Assembly: GCA_035645145.1 (NCBI GenBank)
Contig: DASQNC010000014.1
Coordinates: 1 to 37,805 of the forward strand
Length of the DNA stretch: 37,805 bases
Reading direction: 5' to 3'
Source: Azospirillaceae bacterium
GTDB taxonomy: Bacteria > Pseudomonadota > Alphaproteobacteria > Azospirillales > Azospirillaceae
Shown: positions 1-7,908 of the stretch, piece after piece
Position numbering within the stretch: the stretch's first letter is position 1
Layout of the letters: the number at the start of each line of letters is the position of its first letter
Program-made: the position numbers and the translations under genes
Notes under the pieces: model-generated
Database searches by the model: none
Seen by the model: the letters and a program-made list of their open reading frames with translations, nothing else
What the model was told of the DNA's origin: nothing

Positions 1-2
1 GC

Positions 3-485
3 GTCTTCTCGCCACCCAGCTCGGCCGCCCTACACGCAACCGACCATGCGGAGGCATGTCGACTGAACCGGGCCAGTTCCCCCCACCAACTCGCCCTCTC
101 GTGCCAATCGTACGCGCTCATACCCAAGTTGCGCGAAGTCCTGGGGATCATGGCGACCCAATCCGGGATCCGGGACTGCCTGTGGGAAGTTCACCCGGAA
201 GTCTGCTTTGCCACCATGAACAACGGGGCTCCGCTGATGCACAGGAAGAAATCCGCGGAGGGGCACAGAGCGCGCTCAACCCTGGTCACCCAGGCTTTCG
301 GGTGCCCGGTCGAACGGTTGATCGAACAAGGACGAGAATGGGGAGCGCAGCCAGACGATGTGCTGGATGCACTCGCCTCCTTGTGGACCGCCCAGAGGAT
401 CGCCGCCAAATCAGCCGTCCCCGTCCTGGCCGCATCGGACCGCCAAGAGCACCTTGACCATCCATGGAAGGTGATCTGGCGCTAA
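3..485 (+). CDS. DUF429 family protein (5' truncated)
   Basis: The reading frame is open from the left window edge to the TAA at 483-485, so the start lies outside. The visible part (about 160 residues) has the DUF429 pattern: a VFSPPSSAAL stretch at the edge, an EAC-LN segment, IPKLREV, EVHPEVCFATMNN, and the C-terminal DVLDALASLWTAQRIA. DUF429 proteins are predicted RNase H-fold nucleases of unknown role. An internal ATG at 129 would remove conserved sequence and is not the start. A strong hairpin (568-588) lies downstream. Family assignment is fairly sure from motifs; function is unknown. Confidence 0.8.
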   Translation, partial: VFSPPSSAALHATDHAEACRLNRASSPHQLALSCQSYALIPKLREVLGIMATQSGIRDCLWEVHPEVCFATMNNGAPLMHRKKSAEGHRARSTLVTQAFGCPVERLIEQGREWGAQPDDVLDALASLWTAQRIAAKSAVPVLAASDRQEHLDHPWKVIWR

Positions 486-567
486 AAGGCCGCGCGCTCA
501 TTCCACCTAACCAGCCACTCAGGTTGGGAGCTGCTGGAAACGTGGTGGACCGGTCGCGGGACATTGA

Positions 568-591
568 GGGGCGGCTTCCGGCCGCCCCCTT
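568..591. terminator. Bidirectional hairpin terminator between convergent genes
   Basis: A perfect 8-bp GC stem (GGGGCGGC / GCCGCCCC) with the loop TTCCG is followed by CTTGCCCTTT. It sits between the DUF429 stop (485) and the convergent NlpC/P60 stop (607), so it could end transcripts from both sides. The T-run is weak. Confidence 0.55.
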
Positions 592-606
592 GCCCTTTCC
601 GGTGCC

Positions 607-1446
607 TCACCCCACCCGCCGCACCGCCAGGACCGGGTTGCCGCGGGCGACGACGCCTTCCAGCGGCTCTTCGATCACGTTCAGCGAGAACGCCGTCGAG
701 TGCAGCAGGGTGGTCTCGTCCGCCATCATCCCGACATGGCCGGGGAAGAAGACGATGTCGCCCTTGCGGTACGACACCGCCGGGCCCTGCGCCACCATCT
801 CGCCCAGCGTTTCCTGCTGCATGTCGCTGTCGCGCTCGCAGGGCCGGCCGCAGGCCTGCATGGACATCTGCACCAGGCCCGAGCAGTCGATGCCGAGACT
901 GGACCGGCCACCCCAGAGGTACGGGGTGCCCAACAGCCGGCGCGCCACCGCCACCCAGTCGGTCTCGAAGGTCTGGGCGGGTGCGCAATGGGCGGCGAAC
1001 ACGAAGCCCCCGCGCTCCAGTTGCAGCCACTTCTCGTCCACCGGGGTGGCCGCGAGCCGCGCGTTCATGGGCAGGGTGTCCAGCACGGGCGACTTGATGT
1101 TGGCCGTTTCGAACAGGAAGGTGCGAATGGCCGAAACCCGGTGCGTGGCGGGCGAGCCCGGCATGGACAGGGCGCTGGAGGGCACATAGCCGACATAGCC
1201 GTCGCTGCCGCACTGGCCCCAAGCCCAGCCGCCGGCCTCGTCGAAGACGGTGAAGGCCTCACCGAAGAGGAGCTGGCTCGTCTGCCGGGACCCGGCCGTC
1301 GGGTGCTGCCGCACGGTTGCGACGCCGACCGCCGCGGTGCGCACGACGCCCTCGGCGTAGCGCGGTGCGGACACCTGGTCCCGCAGGGTGGCGGCGGCAA
1401 GATCGGGCCGGTGCGGGAACCTGCGCGGATCGAGCTTGGCGGTCAT
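607..1446 (-). CDS. SH3-like/NlpC-P60 cysteine peptidase (C40 family)
   Basis: 279-residue predicted peptidoglycan hydrolase. Two bacterial SH3-like segments (about residues 33-95 and 100-155) precede an NlpC/P60 domain (about 162-279). The catalytic residues are visible: Cys188 in GIDCSGLVQ, His237 in FPGHVGMM and His249 in LLHST. The family cleaves D-Glu/meso-DAP-type peptide bonds. The ATG at 1446 has GGGAG about 9 nt upstream; an ATG at 1476 would add ten residues. There is no clear signal peptide, so the protein may be cytoplasmic and act on recycled muropeptides, as the YkfC-like dipeptidyl-peptidase VI group does (inference). It follows the M17 aminopeptidase by 50 bases on the same strand, which fits stepwise peptide breakdown. 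Confidence 0.88.
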   Translation of the reverse strand: MTAKLDPRRFPHRPDLAAATLRDQVSAPRYAEGVVRTAAVGVATVRQHPTAGSRQTSQLLFGEAFTVFDEAGGWAWGQCGSDGYVGYVPSSALSMPGSPATHRVSAIRTFLFETANIKSPVLDTLPMNARLAATPVDEKWLQLERGGFVFAAHCAPAQTFETDWVAVARRLLGTPYLWGGRSSLGIDCSGLVQMSMQACGRPCERDSDMQQETLGEMVAQGPAVSYRKGDIVFFPGHVGMMADETTLLHSTAFSLNVIEEPLEGVVARGNPVLAVRRVG

Positions 1447-1496
1447 GTGCGTGCACTCCCGGCCGTGGGCGGCCATATCTTGTGTACGGAAGGGGA

Positions 1497-2918
1497 TTAC
1501 TTGCCGAACCGTTGCGCGATCACCTGGTACACGGCGCGCATACCGTAGGCTTCGGCCCCTTCCGGCCGCCCCGGCTTCGCCCCGAAGCTCCAGGCCACGA
1601 TGTCCAGGTGCGCCCAGGGGACGCCCTTTTCGACGAACGCCTCCAGGAACAGGCCGGCATAGATGGCGCCGGCGAAGCCGCTGGTGGAAACGTTGTTCAG
1701 ATCCGCGACCTTGCTGTCCAGGCCCTTGCGGTAAGGCTGGTGCAGCGGCAGGCGCCACAGCGGGTCCGTGACCGCCTGCCCGGCCTTCAGCACCTCGTCC
1801 GCCAGCGCGTCGTCGTTGCTGAACAGGGCGGGAAGATCGGGTCCCAGCGCCACGCGGGCGGCACCGGTCAAGGTGGCGAAATCCACCAGCAGGTCGGGCC
1901 GTTCGCTGCACGCCTCGGCCAGGGCGTCGCACAGGATCAGGCGGCCCTCCGCGTCGGTGTTGCCGACTTCCACGGTCAGGCCCTTGCGGGTGCGCAGCAC
2001 GTCCAGCGGGCGGAAGCTGTCGCCCGAGATGCTGTTCTCGACCGCCGGCACCAGCACGCGCAGGCGCACCGGCAGCCCCGCCGCCATGATCATCTGGGCC
2101 AGGCCCAGCGCATGGGCGGCGCCGCCCATGTCCTTCTTCATCAGGAGCATGCCGCTGGACGGCTTGATGTCCAGGCCGCCGGTGTCGAAGCACACGCCCT
2201 TGCCGACGATGGTGACGCGCGGATCGGACTTGCGGCCCCAGGTGATGTCGATCAGGCGCGGCGCACGGGCCGATGCCCGGCCGACGGCGTGGACGGCGGG
2301 GTAGTTCGCCTCCAGCAGCTCGTCGCCGACGATCACCTTGCACTTGGCCTTGAAGCGCTTGGCGAGCGCCGCGGCGGCGTCCGCCAATTCGGCCGGTCCC
2401 ATGTCGTTGGACGGCGTGTTCACCAGGTCGCGGACCAGGAACACCGCCTCGGCCGTGCGCTCGACCGCCGCCCGGTCGGCGCCGGCCGGCCAGACCAGAC
2501 GGGCCGGGGAGCGGCCGTTCTTCGTCTTGTAACGGTTGAACCGGTAGCCGCCCAAGGCCCATCCGAGCGCCGCATTGGTCATCGCGGCCGTATCGTAGGC
2601 CGCATCGATCCGGTAGGTGCCCTCGGGCAGCGACAGGGTCAGGGCACCGTACGTGAAGGGGTCGATGGCGGCTTCGGTCCCGAACAGCACACAGTCGAGC
2701 GCGCCCGCATCGTTGGGCAGAAGGCAGGTGGACCCCGGTTCGGCCTTGAACCCGGCGGCTTGGATCCACGCCTGCCGCTTCTTCGGCTGGCTGCGCAGCC
2801 ACGCATCGAAGTCCGGCTTCGCCACCGGGACGATGCGCACGGCATCGGCGGCCTTTTCGGCGAAAAGAAGGGACAGGGCGGACGGGCCGGGCTGCGGGGC
2901 GGACGGCTGGGCGGGCAC
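1497..2918 (-). CDS. Leucyl aminopeptidase family protein (M17)
   Basis: 473 residues, cytosolic two-metal aminopeptidase that removes N-terminal residues from peptides. The C-terminal catalytic domain has the metal and active-site motifs VGKGVCFDTGGLDIK (Lys240, Asp245, Lys252), KKDMGG (Asp263) and the family signature NTDAEGRL (Asp322, Glu324, Arg326). The N-terminal domain (about 1-150) is the poorly conserved macro-like domain. It is probably the first gene of a unit with the NlpC/P60 peptidase downstream, so the two may turn over cell-wall peptides together (inference from spacing). Its start faces the GST gene across a 124-base divergent promoter region. It is shorter than classic PepA (about 500 residues), so no gene symbol is given. 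Confidence 0.92.
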   Translation of the reverse strand: MPAQPSAPQPGPSALSLLFAEKAADAVRIVPVAKPDFDAWLRSQPKKRQAWIQAAGFKAEPGSTCLLPNDAGALDCVLFGTEAAIDPFTYGALTLSLPEGTYRIDAAYDTAAMTNAALGWALGGYRFNRYKTKNGRSPARLVWPAGADRAAVERTAEAVFLVRDLVNTPSNDMGPAELADAAAALAKRFKAKCKVIVGDELLEANYPAVHAVGRASARAPRLIDITWGRKSDPRVTIVGKGVCFDTGGLDIKPSSGMLLMKKDMGGAAHALGLAQMIMAAGLPVRLRVLVPAVENSISGDSFRPLDVLRTRKGLTVEVGNTDAEGRLILCDALAEACSERPDLLVDFATLTGAARVALGPDLPALFSNDDALADEVLKAGQAVTDPLWRLPLHQPYRKGLDSKVADLNNVSTSGFAGAIYAGLFLEAFVEKGVPWAHLDIVAWSFGAKPGRPEGAEAYGMRAVYQVIAQRFGK

Positions 2919-3042
2919 GAAGCGGCTCTTCCGGTGGTGGTATGGTACCCATGTGCGCTAACATTATGGCCGACGGGGCGCAAGGCCTGTCACCGTAAGT
3001 GGCCGGGACAATATTCAGGACCCGGTATTCGGGAGAACGCGC

Positions 3043-3684
3043 GTGGCGGAACTGACCCTGGTGATCGGGAACAAGGCCTCTTCGTCCTGGTCGTTGCGGC
3101 CGTGGCTTGCGCTCAAGCACGCCGGCCTGGACTTCGCCGAGGTGGTCGTGCCGCTGCGCCAGCCCGACACCAAGGACCGCATCCGCGCCCATTCGCCATC
3201 GGGCAAGGTGCCGGTCCTCAAGCATGGCGATCTGACGATCTGGGACTCCCTGGCGATCTGCGAGTACACGGCGGATCTGGCGCCCGATGCCAAGCTGTGG
3301 CCCGACGACCCGCAGGTCCGTGCCGTCGCACGCGCCGTGTCGGCGGAAATGCACTCCGGCTTCGCCGATCTGCGCCAAACCCTGCCCATGAACCTGAAGC
3401 GCCCCAATCCCGGCGCGCCGCGCACCGTGGCCTGCGAGCGCGACATCGCCCGGGTGCTCGACATCTGGGCCGGGATCCGGTCCGCCCACGGCGCGGGCGG
3501 GCCGTTCCTGTTCGGCCGCTTCTCCATCGCCGACTGCATGTACGCGCCGGTGGTGACGCGCTTTTCGACGTATGGCGTGAAGCTTCCCGACGTGGCCCGG
3601 GCCTATGCCGATGCGGTGATGGCGCTGCCGGCCATGCAGGCCTGGGTGGAGGCCGCGAAGGCGGAACCCTGGGAGCTTGCGTGA
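3043..3684 (+). CDS. Glutathione S-transferase family protein
   Basis: 213 residues with the two-domain GST layout: an N-terminal thioredoxin-like fold (about 1-80) with the ASSSWSLRPW active-site region, SGKVPVLKHG (cis-Pro loop) and DSLAICEY (glutathione gamma-glutamyl contact), then an all-helical C-terminal domain with the FSIADCMYAPVV N-capping-box region. The start is GTG at 3043, with GGGAGA at 3031-3036. It probably conjugates or reduces electrophiles with glutathione in the cytosol; the substrate is unknown. It is single and divergent from the aminopeptidase. GSTs with SSSWS at this position are common in proteobacteria and usually annotated only to family. Confidence 0.9.
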   Translation: MAELTLVIGNKASSSWSLRPWLALKHAGLDFAEVVVPLRQPDTKDRIRAHSPSGKVPVLKHGDLTIWDSLAICEYTADLAPDAKLWPDDPQVRAVARAVSAEMHSGFADLRQTLPMNLKRPNPGAPRTVACERDIARVLDIWAGIRSAHGAGGPFLFGRFSIADCMYAPVVTRFSTYGVKLPDVARAYADAVMALPAMQAWVEAAKAEPWELA

Positions 3685-3742
3685 ACCGGCGGTACGGTGC
3701 GGCCCGCCGGGATGTGCCGGTGAAAGGAGCGGCTGCGGCCCC

Positions 3743-4861
3743 TCAGTTCGATGCGTGCGCCGGCTGGGGCGGCGCCATCTCGATGCCCGGCTGCCTCACC
3801 TCCTGGTAGTAGCGCAGGGCGCCGGGGTGCAAGGGCACCGTTACGCCACGCAGCGCCTGGGCCATTTGGATGGATTGGCCCAACGCGTGCCCGCCGTCGA
3901 GGATGCGCCGGTTCGACGGATGCCACAGGGACTTGGCGATCTGATAGACCAGTTGGTCGGGCACATTCGCATCCACCACCCACAAGGCCGCCACGCCAAG
4001 TGCCCGCGTCTCGGGCACGCCCTCGTATGTGCCCTCGGGCACGACCGTCTCGGCGAAGAACGGCAGGCGCCGCTCGGGGGCGGACGAGCCGTCGCCGGCC
4101 AAGCCGACGAGCCGGACGGGGGTGCGCCGGGCCAAGTCCGCGATCACCGACACCGGCGCACCCGCGGTCAGGAAGAAGGCGTCGATCCGCCCCTCGGCGA
4201 GTTGGTCGGCCGAAGGCGTGGGCTTCAGGTAGACGGCCTTGACGTCCTTTTCCTTCAGGCCATTGGCCTGAAGGATGGCCCGCGCATTGATCAGGGTTCC
4301 CGACCCGTCGTCGCCGAGCGACACGGCCTTGCCCTTCAGATCGGCGATCCGGCGGATCGGACTGTCGGCGCGCACGACGACGTGCACCGTCTCCATGTAC
4401 AAGGAGGCGATCGCGCGCAGGTCGCGCGCCGGCTTCGCCTTTGCAAACGGCCCGGAGCCGGCCAGCGCCCAATAGGCCATGTCGGCCTGGACGAGCGCGG
4501 ACTCGACGCCGTCGTCGCGCATCGCCGTGATGTTGTCCATCGAGCCGCCGCTGGCCTGCGCCACCGCGATCAGGCCCGGAACGCCGCAGCTTCCCGACCG
4601 GTCGCACGGGCGGGTGCCGGGCGGCTTGCTGATGGCGCTCGCCAAAAGGCCGCCGATGGGGAAATAGGTGCCCGCGGTCGTGCCGGTCGCGATGCGGAAG
4701 AACCGCGTCTCCTGCGCCGCCACGGTCCGGTCGCCCGGCGGAACCATCATCGCGAGGAACAGGACGGCCCCGAGCGCCAGCGCACCCGACCCCACCCCGA
4801 TCGCGATCAGAAAGCGGGCGGCGCCGGCCCTGGCGCGCGACGACAGCGTGAGGCGGGACAT
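3743..4861 (-). CDS. TAXI family TRAP transporter solute-binding protein
   Basis: 372 residues. An N-terminal hydrophobic segment (about 16-40) is either an uncleaved anchor or a long signal. The mature part begins with FFRIATGTTAGTYFPIGG, the typical TAXI opening, followed by SGGSMDNITAM and ALVQADMAYWAL. TAXI proteins bind small acidic solutes in the periplasm for TRAP-T transporters. No TRAP membrane subunit (DctQ/DctM or fused 4TM-12TM) lies nearby, so this copy is an orphan: it either serves a distant permease or acts as a sensor. A Cys pair (Cys86, Cys92) near the ligand region could form a disulfide. The start ATG at 4861 was chosen because the basic/hydrophobic leader begins there. 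Confidence 0.88.
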   Translation of the reverse strand: MSRLTLSSRARAGAARFLIAIGVGSGALALGAVLFLAMMVPPGDRTVAAQETRFFRIATGTTAGTYFPIGGLLASAISKPPGTRPCDRSGSCGVPGLIAVAQASGGSMDNITAMRDDGVESALVQADMAYWALAGSGPFAKAKPARDLRAIASLYMETVHVVVRADSPIRRIADLKGKAVSLGDDGSGTLINARAILQANGLKEKDVKAVYLKPTPSADQLAEGRIDAFFLTAGAPVSVIADLARRTPVRLVGLAGDGSSAPERRLPFFAETVVPEGTYEGVPETRALGVAALWVVDANVPDQLVYQIAKSLWHPSNRRILDGGHALGQSIQMAQALRGVTVPLHPGALRYYQEVRQPGIEMAPPQPAHASN

Positions 4862-5149
4862 GGCCGCACCTGGAAATACGAGCGAGGGGAGCAGTTTGGA
4901 CCTGAAACGTTGCCACTTCGATAACGGGACCGTCTTTCCGCAACAGATTCTAAACCATGTTGCCGCCGCGACACACTGATGCGGCATGGCATCCCGGTGG
5001 CGTCGCCGCTCCATTGCCGCGTCCGTTCGGCGGCACCATCGCCGCGACGGTCCGCACCGCCCCGGCGGACGCACCGCGGACACGTGTTGCGGCCCGGGCC
5101 GAGGACGGGGCTATATTCAAGGGGACGTAACGGCAGCCGCCCTGGCCAC

Positions 5150-5977
5150 ATGCGACCGAGCCCCCCAAACCGACACCGGCGCGCCCGCTTGGCCGCGGCA
5201 TTGTCCATGTGCCTGGCGGTCCTGGTCCTTCCGCCGGCCCTGGCGGCGGGCGCCCGCGCCGAGCCGGGACCCGTCGTGTTCGCGGCGGCCAGTTTGACCA
5301 ATGCGTTCGAGGAGATCGGGCGTCTGTGGCGGCAGGCCGGCAATGCGCCCGCACGCTTTTCGTTCGCGGCCAGTTCGGCCCTGGCCCGGCAGATCGAGGG
5401 GGGCGCGCCGGCCGCGATCTTTGCTTCCGCCGATGCGCAATGGATGGACGAGCTTGCCCGGCGGGGCCTGATCGTACCGGAAACGCGCACGGATCTTCCG
5501 GGAAACCGCCTGGTGTTGATCGCGCCCGTGGACAGCCCCCTGCCATCCGGACTGGGCCCCGACGCCACGGTGCAGCGCGGCTTCGACCTGACCGGACTGC
5601 TCGGCGATCGCCGTCTGGCGGTCGGTGATCCCGACCATGTGCCGGCCGGACGCTACGCCCGTCAGGCGCTGGAGGCGTTGGATTTGTGGCGGCAGGCGGC
5701 ACCCCGGCTGGCCCCCGCCGACAATGTGCGAGTCGCCCTGGCGTTGGTGGAACGGGGCGAGGCGCCGTACGGCATCGTCTATGCCACCGACGCGGCCGCG
5801 ACGCCGCGGGTCAAGGTGGCGGCGGTCTTCCCGGCGGACAGCCACGCCCCCATCGTCTATCCCGTCGCCGTTGTGCGCGGGCACGACGGCCCGGCCGCAA
5901 GGGGCTTCCTGGCGTTCCTCGGTGGCCCGCAGGCGTCGGAGGTGTTCCGGCGCCACGGCTTCCCGGCCCGCCCCTAG
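5150..5977 (+). CDS. modA: Molybdate ABC transporter substrate-binding protein ModA
   Basis: 275 residues; periplasmic binding protein for molybdate (and tungstate). A signal peptide runs through about residue 37 (basic MRPSPPNRHRRAR, then a hydrophobic core ending in ALAAGARA). The mature protein opens with VVFAAASLTNAFEEI, the ModA oxyanion-binding signature, and later has FAASSALARQI, DPDHVPAGRYARQAL and YGIVYATDA. An in-frame ATG at 4979 exists, but its extra 57 Arg/Pro-rich residues would bury the signal peptide, so 5150 is preferred although its ribosome-binding site is weak. First gene of modABC, feeding molybdenum-cofactor enzymes. The 288-base upstream region is shared with the divergent TAXI gene. 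Confidence 0.93.
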   Translation: MRPSPPNRHRRARLAAALSMCLAVLVLPPALAAGARAEPGPVVFAAASLTNAFEEIGRLWRQAGNAPARFSFAASSALARQIEGGAPAAIFASADAQWMDELARRGLIVPETRTDLPGNRLVLIAPVDSPLPSGLGPDATVQRGFDLTGLLGDRRLAVGDPDHVPAGRYARQALEALDLWRQAAPRLAPADNVRVALALVERGEAPYGIVYATDAAATPRVKVAAVFPADSHAPIVYPVAVVRGHDGPAARGFLAFLGGPQASEVFRRHGFPARP

Positions 5978-5995
5978 ACCCGCCGACGGTTCGAC

Positions 5996-6691
5996 ATGGG
6001 TTGGCCCAGCGACGCCGAGTGGGAAGCGGTGCGGCTCAGCCTGCACGTGGCGGGTTGGGCGACCGTTTGGAGCCTTCCGCTCGCCGCGGCGGCGGCCTGG
6101 CTTCTGGCGCGCACGCGGTTTCCCGGAAAGGCGCTGGTGGATGCGCTGATCCACCTGCCCCTGGTCATGCCGCCGGTGGTGGTCGGTTATTTCCTGTTGG
6201 TGACGCTGGGGACGCGGGGGCCGGTGGGCGGGTTCCTCGACCAGGTTCTCGGCATCCGGCTGATCTTCACCTCGGCCGGGGCGTCGGTCGCGGCCGCCGT
6301 GATGGCCTTCCCGCTGATGGTCCGCGCGATCCGCCTGTCGTTCGAGGCGGTGGACCGCGGACTCGAGGACGCGGCGCGAACGCTGGGCGCGGGCCGCCTG
6401 GACGTGTTCGCCACCATCACCCTGCCCCTCGCCGCCCCCGGCGTCCTGGCCGGCGCCGTGGTGGCCTTCGCCGCCGGGCTGGGTGAGTTCGGGGCCACCA
6501 TCACCTTCGTCTCCAACATCCCGGGCGAGACCCGCACCCTGCCGCTGGCGATCTACACGCTGACCCAGACCCCGGGCGGGGACGCCGCGGCGGCGCGGCT
6601 GGCCGGTTTGGCCTTCGCGGTCTCGCTGACGGCGCTCATCGTGTCGGAATGGCTTTCGGCGCGCGTGCGCCGCACGCTGGGGCGGACATGA
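5996..6691 (+). CDS. modB: Molybdate ABC transporter permease ModB
   Basis: 231 residues; inner-membrane permease of the molybdate importer. About five hydrophobic segments are visible (for example 17-38, 52-72, 93-112, 145-165, 200-222). The cytoplasmic EAA loop that docks on ModC is at about 124-150 (EDAARTLGAGRLDVF...LPLAAPGV), followed by GLGEFGATITFVSNIPGETRTL, which is characteristic of ModB. It starts 18 bases after modA and its TGA overlaps the modC ATG (ATGA), indicating translational coupling. Confidence 0.94.
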   Translation: MGWPSDAEWEAVRLSLHVAGWATVWSLPLAAAAAWLLARTRFPGKALVDALIHLPLVMPPVVVGYFLLVTLGTRGPVGGFLDQVLGIRLIFTSAGASVAAAVMAFPLMVRAIRLSFEAVDRGLEDAARTLGAGRLDVFATITLPLAAPGVLAGAVVAFAAGLGEFGATITFVSNIPGETRTLPLAIYTLTQTPGGDAAAARLAGLAFAVSLTALIVSEWLSARVRRTLGRT

Positions 6692-7797
6692 GCGCATCGG
6701 AGACGGGCGGCGAAACCCTGGACGTCGTGCTGCGCCACGGGCTGGGGGCGTTCGAGCTGGACGTGGCCTTCCAGGGCCCGGTCCCGGGTGTCACCGCCCT
6801 GTTCGGCCGATCGGGGGCGGGCAAGTCCAGCATCGTGAATGCCATCGCCGGACTGTTGCGTCCGCGGGCGGGACGGGTACGGGTTGGCGGTACCGTCTTC
6901 CTGGACCGGGCGGCCGGGATCGAAATGCCTGTGCCGCAACGGCGCGTCGGCTACGTGTTCCAGGACGCCCGCCTGTTCCCGCACCTCAGCGTGCGCGGCA
7001 ACCTGCTGTACGGCTGGCGGCGGGTTCGCACCCCGGACCGGCCCATCCAACCCGGACCGGTCATCGAGCTTCTGGGCATCGGGCACCTGCTGGACCGGCG
7101 TCCGCACACGCTGTCGGGGGGCGAACGGCAGCGGGTGGCGCTGGGCCGGGCGCTGCTGGTGCAGCCGCGCCTGCTGCTGATGGACGAGCCGCTGGCCGCG
7201 CTCGACGCCGAGCGCAAGGCCGAAATCCTCCCCTACCTGGAGCGGCTGAAGGCCGAGCTGCGCCTGCCCATCGTCTATGTCAGCCACGCGGTGGAGGAGG
7301 TCGCACGCTTGGCCGACCACGTGGTGGCGTTGGCCGGCGGACGGGTGACCGACCAAGGCCCCGTCATGGACCTGCTGCCCGGCCTGGATCCGGGGAACGG
7401 CGGTCCGGCCGACCGCACCTCCGCCCTGCTGGAAGCCGAGGTCCTGTCCCACGACGACGCCTACGGTCTGACCACCGTGACGATTCCCGGCGGAACACTG
7501 GTGGTGCCGCGCGTCGCGGCGGACAGGGGGACGGCGCTGCGGCTGCGGGTGCGGGCGCAGGATGTGGTGGTGGCGGTGGAACCGCCGCGGGGGCTCAGCA
7601 TCCAGAACGCGGTCGAGGCGCGGGTGGAAGCGTTGCGCCCGGCGGGTCCGGCCTTCGTCACCGCCATGCTGTCCACGACCGGCGGGGCGCGGATTCCGGC
7701 ACGGATCACGCGGCTGTCGGCCGACCGGCTGGGTCTGGCGCCGGGCCGGGCGGTCTGGGCCCTGGTGAAGAGCGCCGCGCTCGCGTCGCGGGTGTGA
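6688..7797 (+). CDS. modC: Molybdate ABC transporter ATP-binding protein ModC
   Basis: 369 residues; ATPase of the molybdate importer. Walker A is GRSGAGKS (40-47), the Q-loop is FQD (91-93), the signature LSGGERQ is at 142-148, Walker B is LLLMDEP (163-169) and the switch His is 200. The C-terminal third (about 240-366) contains a TOBE/Mop-like domain, which in ModC binds molybdate and can trans-inhibit transport. The start ATG at 6688 overlaps the modB stop; an upstream in-frame ATG at 6649 lies inside modB and is less likely. Length is normal for the family. Confidence 0.95.
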   Translation: MSASETGGETLDVVLRHGLGAFELDVAFQGPVPGVTALFGRSGAGKSSIVNAIAGLLRPRAGRVRVGGTVFLDRAAGIEMPVPQRRVGYVFQDARLFPHLSVRGNLLYGWRRVRTPDRPIQPGPVIELLGIGHLLDRRPHTLSGGERQRVALGRALLVQPRLLLMDEPLAALDAERKAEILPYLERLKAELRLPIVYVSHAVEEVARLADHVVALAGGRVTDQGPVMDLLPGLDPGNGGPADRTSALLEAEVLSHDDAYGLTTVTIPGGTLVVPRVAADRGTALRLRVRAQDVVVAVEPPRGLSIQNAVEARVEALRPAGPAFVTAMLSTTGGARIPARITRLSADRLGLAPGRAVWALVKSAALASRV

Positions 7798-7908
7798 CGT
7801 CCCACAGGTTTCACACCTCCCGGGTTTGACAGGGAGCGGTCGAACGGCCTTCCTTGTGCCCTTCGCACCGTCCGGTGCCCTCGCCCATCCCGATCAAGCC
7901 GCCCGCCC

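Noticed and set aside
5108-5132. CTATATTC...GTAACG upstream of modA as a ModE box
   Set aside because: Only one half resembles the ModE palindrome; no convincing second TATA half.
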